This document shows positions 22,412 through 22,497 of a DNA stretch of 22,497 bases, in pieces. The translations under genes were made by a program, and so were the position numbers. This DNA is from CAZTZY01 sp964617765 (GTDB taxonomy: Bacteria > Pseudomonadota > Gammaproteobacteria > Pseudomonadales > DT-91): NCBI GenBank assembly GCA_964617765.1, contig CAZTZY010000051.1, positions 1 through 22,497 on the forward strand, in the 5' to 3' direction. The notes under the pieces are model-generated. The model did not search any database. It was not told where the DNA came from and was given only the letters and a program-made list of their open reading frames with translations. Numbering within the stretch: the stretch's first letter is position 1; each line of letters starts with the position of its first letter.

Positions 22412-22497
22412 ATGATAAAAACGTTAAAGGGAATATTGACACCTTTATTGCTGGTGCTGGCGTGCCTTCCCCGTGAAGGGTATTGCGCGCCTCTTTC
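22412..22497 (+). CDS. Start of another exported protein (partial)
   Basis: An open frame begins with ATG at 22412, 12 bp after the CsgG-like stop, and runs off the window. The visible residues start MIKTLKGILTPLLLVLACLP, a hydrophobic signal peptide with a possible LVLAC lipobox. No classical ribosome-binding site is clear (CGGCTTGCGCC precedes the start). Product unknown; it is likely the next gene of the envelope cluster. Confidence 0.55.
   Translation, partial: MIKTLKGILTPLLLVLACLPREGYCAPL

Overview
The window reads as a chromosomal segment of a gammaproteobacterium related to Pseudomonadales/Cellvibrionales; a Cellvibrio-like genus is my best guess. The evidence is gene content and order: lptM-lysA-dapF-DUF484-xerC, then a glnK / ubiK / comM / rep / cytochrome c5 order that I recall from Pseudomonas chromosomes. 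The REP-type repeat (GTAGGAGCGGC...GCCGCGAA) also resembles Pseudomonas REPs. Identifications come from reading motifs by eye; no database search was run.

Layout. (1) 1-2734, accessory and AT-rich at its left end: an exported LprI-domain protein, then a cytoplasmic-looking T4-type lysozyme (GH24-like) that lacks its C-terminal part, then an intact REP-associated tyrosine transposase (RAYT). A short hairpin that looks like the RAYT left end encodes the last residues of the lysozyme. (2) 2761-3744, minus: a DUF3187 outer-membrane protein, 32 bp from the divergent lptM. (3) 3777-8288, plus: a compact operon lptM-lysA-dapF-DUF484-xerC-DUF523. Genes overlap or lie within 12 bp, joining LPS-assembly maturation, lysine/meso-DAP synthesis and chromosome-dimer resolution. 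(4) 8417-9318: ferredoxin-NADP reductase, ending in a terminator shared with convergent glnK. (5) 9327-11176, minus: a porin followed by glnK. The porin has a good sigma-54 -24/-12 element with NtrC-like half-sites upstream, which suggests a nitrogen-starvation unit. (6) ubiK diverges from the porin. (7) 11719-12981, minus: a lipoprotein with a probable PA14-like domain. (8) comM and rep on plus. (9) 16944-17243: a 30-bp perfect palindrome followed by a 51-bp-period array carrying a REP palindrome. (10) Cytochrome c5 on minus with its own terminator, then rpiA on plus. (11) 18797-end, plus: an envelope cluster of COG3014-type TPR lipoprotein, YcfL, LpoB, a CsgG-like periplasmic protein and the start of another exported protein.

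How the genes fit together. Most of the window is housekeeping. The parts that stand out are the LprI/lysozyme pair with its RAYT-linked truncation, the predicted sigma-54 control of the porin-glnK unit in the absence of amtB, the REP-bearing 51-bp array, and the LpoB/CsgG cluster. That last cluster probably works on PBP1B-type peptidoglycan synthase activation at the outer membrane.
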